64,000 nucleotides of DNA from Terriglobus saanensis SP1PR4 (lineage in GTDB: Bacteria > Acidobacteriota > Terriglobia > Terriglobales > Acidobacteriaceae): positions 3,410,001 through 3,474,000 of the forward strand of contig NC_014963.1 of NCBI RefSeq assembly GCF_000179915.2. The letters are read 5' to 3'. This document shows, piece by piece, positions 63,251 through 64,000 of this stretch (position 1 is its first letter; each line of letters opens with the position of its first letter). The notes under the pieces were generated by a model. It ran no database searches and was not told where the DNA came from. It worked only from the letters and a program-made list of their open reading frames with translations. The translations under genes were made by a program, and so were the position numbers.

Positions 63251-64000
63251 TGCGTATTGGCCGTCATCACTTCCGCCTCAATGCACTCATTGGCTGTATT
63301 TTTGTTGGGATACTTCTGCTGTCCATTGCTGTAGGTTTCGCATGGATGCCGTATGATCCGATCGCAATCGACCTCGACCACACGCTGGCACCGCCATCGA
63401 TGGCCCATTGGCTAGGCTCTGATGAGTTCGGCCGCGATGTTCTCAGTCGCGCCATGTTGGGCGCGCGCATCAGCGCCTCGATCGCCTTCGAGGCGACTTT
63501 AGGTGCCCTCGTCATCGGCGCGGCCCTGGGTATCCTCACCGGCTTCGTTCGTGGCTGGACGGATCGTCTCGTCATGATGGTCAACGATGCGATGCTCGCG
63601 CTTCCAGGAATTTTGCTTGCTCTCGGTTTGATCGCAGTGCTTGGCTCTGGTCGAAGCAGCATCGTTCTCGCCCTTACGCTCGCCTATCTCCCCTCGGTAG
63701 TCCGGGTGATCCGTGGAGCCGTCCTGTCTATTCGTCAGCGAGAATACATCGAGGCTTCCCAGGTTGCCGGAAACAGCACGCTTTACACCATGGGGCGTCA
63801 CGTTCTACCCAACGTTTTACCGCCGATTATCGTATTGGGTACGAGCGTCTTCGGATGGGTGGTCTTATCGGAGAGCGCCCTCAGCTTCCTTGGCGTTGGC
63901 GTGCCGCCACCAGCGCCAACCTGGGGCGATATGCTCTCCTCCTCTCGGCCGTACATGGAAAATGCCACATGGCTCAGCATCGTGCCGGGCCTCTGCATCG
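63250..64000 (+). CDS. ABC transporter permease, DppC/OppC type (C-terminus cut by window edge)
   Basis: The ATG at 63250 overlaps the preceding stop (TGATG). The reading frame stays open for 250 codons to the edge. It begins MRIGRHHFRLNALIGCIFVG, a TM helix, then PPSMAHWLGSDEFGRDVLSRAMLGAR, the hallmark of DppC-type permeases. Further TMs follow, with the EAA loop REYIEASQVAGNSTLYTMGRHVLPNVLPP and SFLGVGVPPPAPTWGDML. Only some tens of residues are missing by comparison with the family. It forms the second half of the permease heterodimer. Confidence 0.92.
   Translation, partial: MRIGRHHFRLNALIGCIFVGILLLSIAVGFAWMPYDPIAIDLDHTLAPPSMAHWLGSDEFGRDVLSRAMLGARISASIAFEATLGALVIGAALGILTGFVRGWTDRLVMMVNDAMLALPGILLALGLIAVLGSGRSSIVLALTLAYLPSVVRVIRGAVLSIRQREYIEASQVAGNSTLYTMGRHVLPNVLPPIIVLGTSVFGWVVLSESALSFLGVGVPPPAPTWGDMLSSSRPYMENATWLSIVPGLCI

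Noticed and set aside
1-64000. CRISPR arrays, tRNA/rRNA genes, prophage or transposase genes
   Set aside because: No regularly spaced repeats, tRNA-like sequences, integrases or transposases were recognised by eye; a covariance-model search was not possible.

Overview
The window looks like chromosomal DNA of an Acidobacteriota member, most likely class Terriglobia / family Acidobacteriaceae (a Granulicella-, Edaphobacter- or Terriglobus-like soil heterotroph). The main evidence is four very large TonB-dependent receptors of the Oar type (N-terminal carboxypeptidase-regulatory-like domain and LPLNGR-type plug motif), a winged-helix/TM/beta-propeller regulator, an ECF sigma factor overlapping a Ser/Thr kinase with a TPR tail, and a TIGR03118-type secreted protein. 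The assignment comes from gene style, not from a search. No rRNA, tRNA, CRISPR array, insertion sequence or prophage was recognised.

Layout. 1-9.1 kb: pectin region. A truncated receptor (minus) diverges from a membrane-bound one-component regulator, followed by a GH31 glycosidase, a GH28 polygalacturonase, a CE8 pectinesterase and an unknown gene. 9.1-12.2 kb: a TIGR03118-like secreted protein and an IclR-type DNA-binding domain fused to a sugar-binding domain. The latter diverges from a 12.4-29.5 kb polysaccharide-utilisation-like block: receptor, GH39-like glycosidase, L-rhamnose mutarotase, fucose/arabinose-isomerase-like enzyme, second receptor, Tat-exported sulfatase, lectin-like protein, LytS/LytTR two-component pair, soluble PQQ sugar dehydrogenase and a c-type cytochrome. 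Together these suggest uptake and breakdown of a (possibly sulfated) rhamnose- or deoxysugar-containing plant polysaccharide.

29.5-38.6 kb: a CusSR-like two-component system (minus) diverging from a small secreted protein and a TolC/MFP/RND tripartite efflux operon. The shared promoter contains a perfect CCTTACA-N2-TGTAAGG operator candidate and a decayed duplication of the start of the first target gene. 38.7-44 kb: xylose isomerase, alkyltransferase-like DNA-repair protein, TonB, a hypothetical protein and a diguanylate cyclase. 44-52.4 kb: an orphan sigma factor, a sigma factor/kinase pair, a YghA-like aldehyde reductase and a GH63/MGH1-like glucosidase. 52.8-59.5 kb: a PQQ-propeller/ricin fusion, a Tat-exported glycosylasparaginase homologue whose active site looks degraded, and a further receptor. 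60-64 kb: a two-gene operon of a PLP dehydratase and an ornithine-cyclodeaminase-like enzyme (EutBC- or BhcBD-like) diverging from a peptide-type ABC permease pair that runs off the end.

I did not find a convincing wholly new system. The most interesting signals are several proteins whose key residues differ from family norms (asparaginase, cytochrome, sugar dehydrogenase, sulfatase, RND pump), the regulator fusion with its palindromic operator, and the duplicated efflux promoter.
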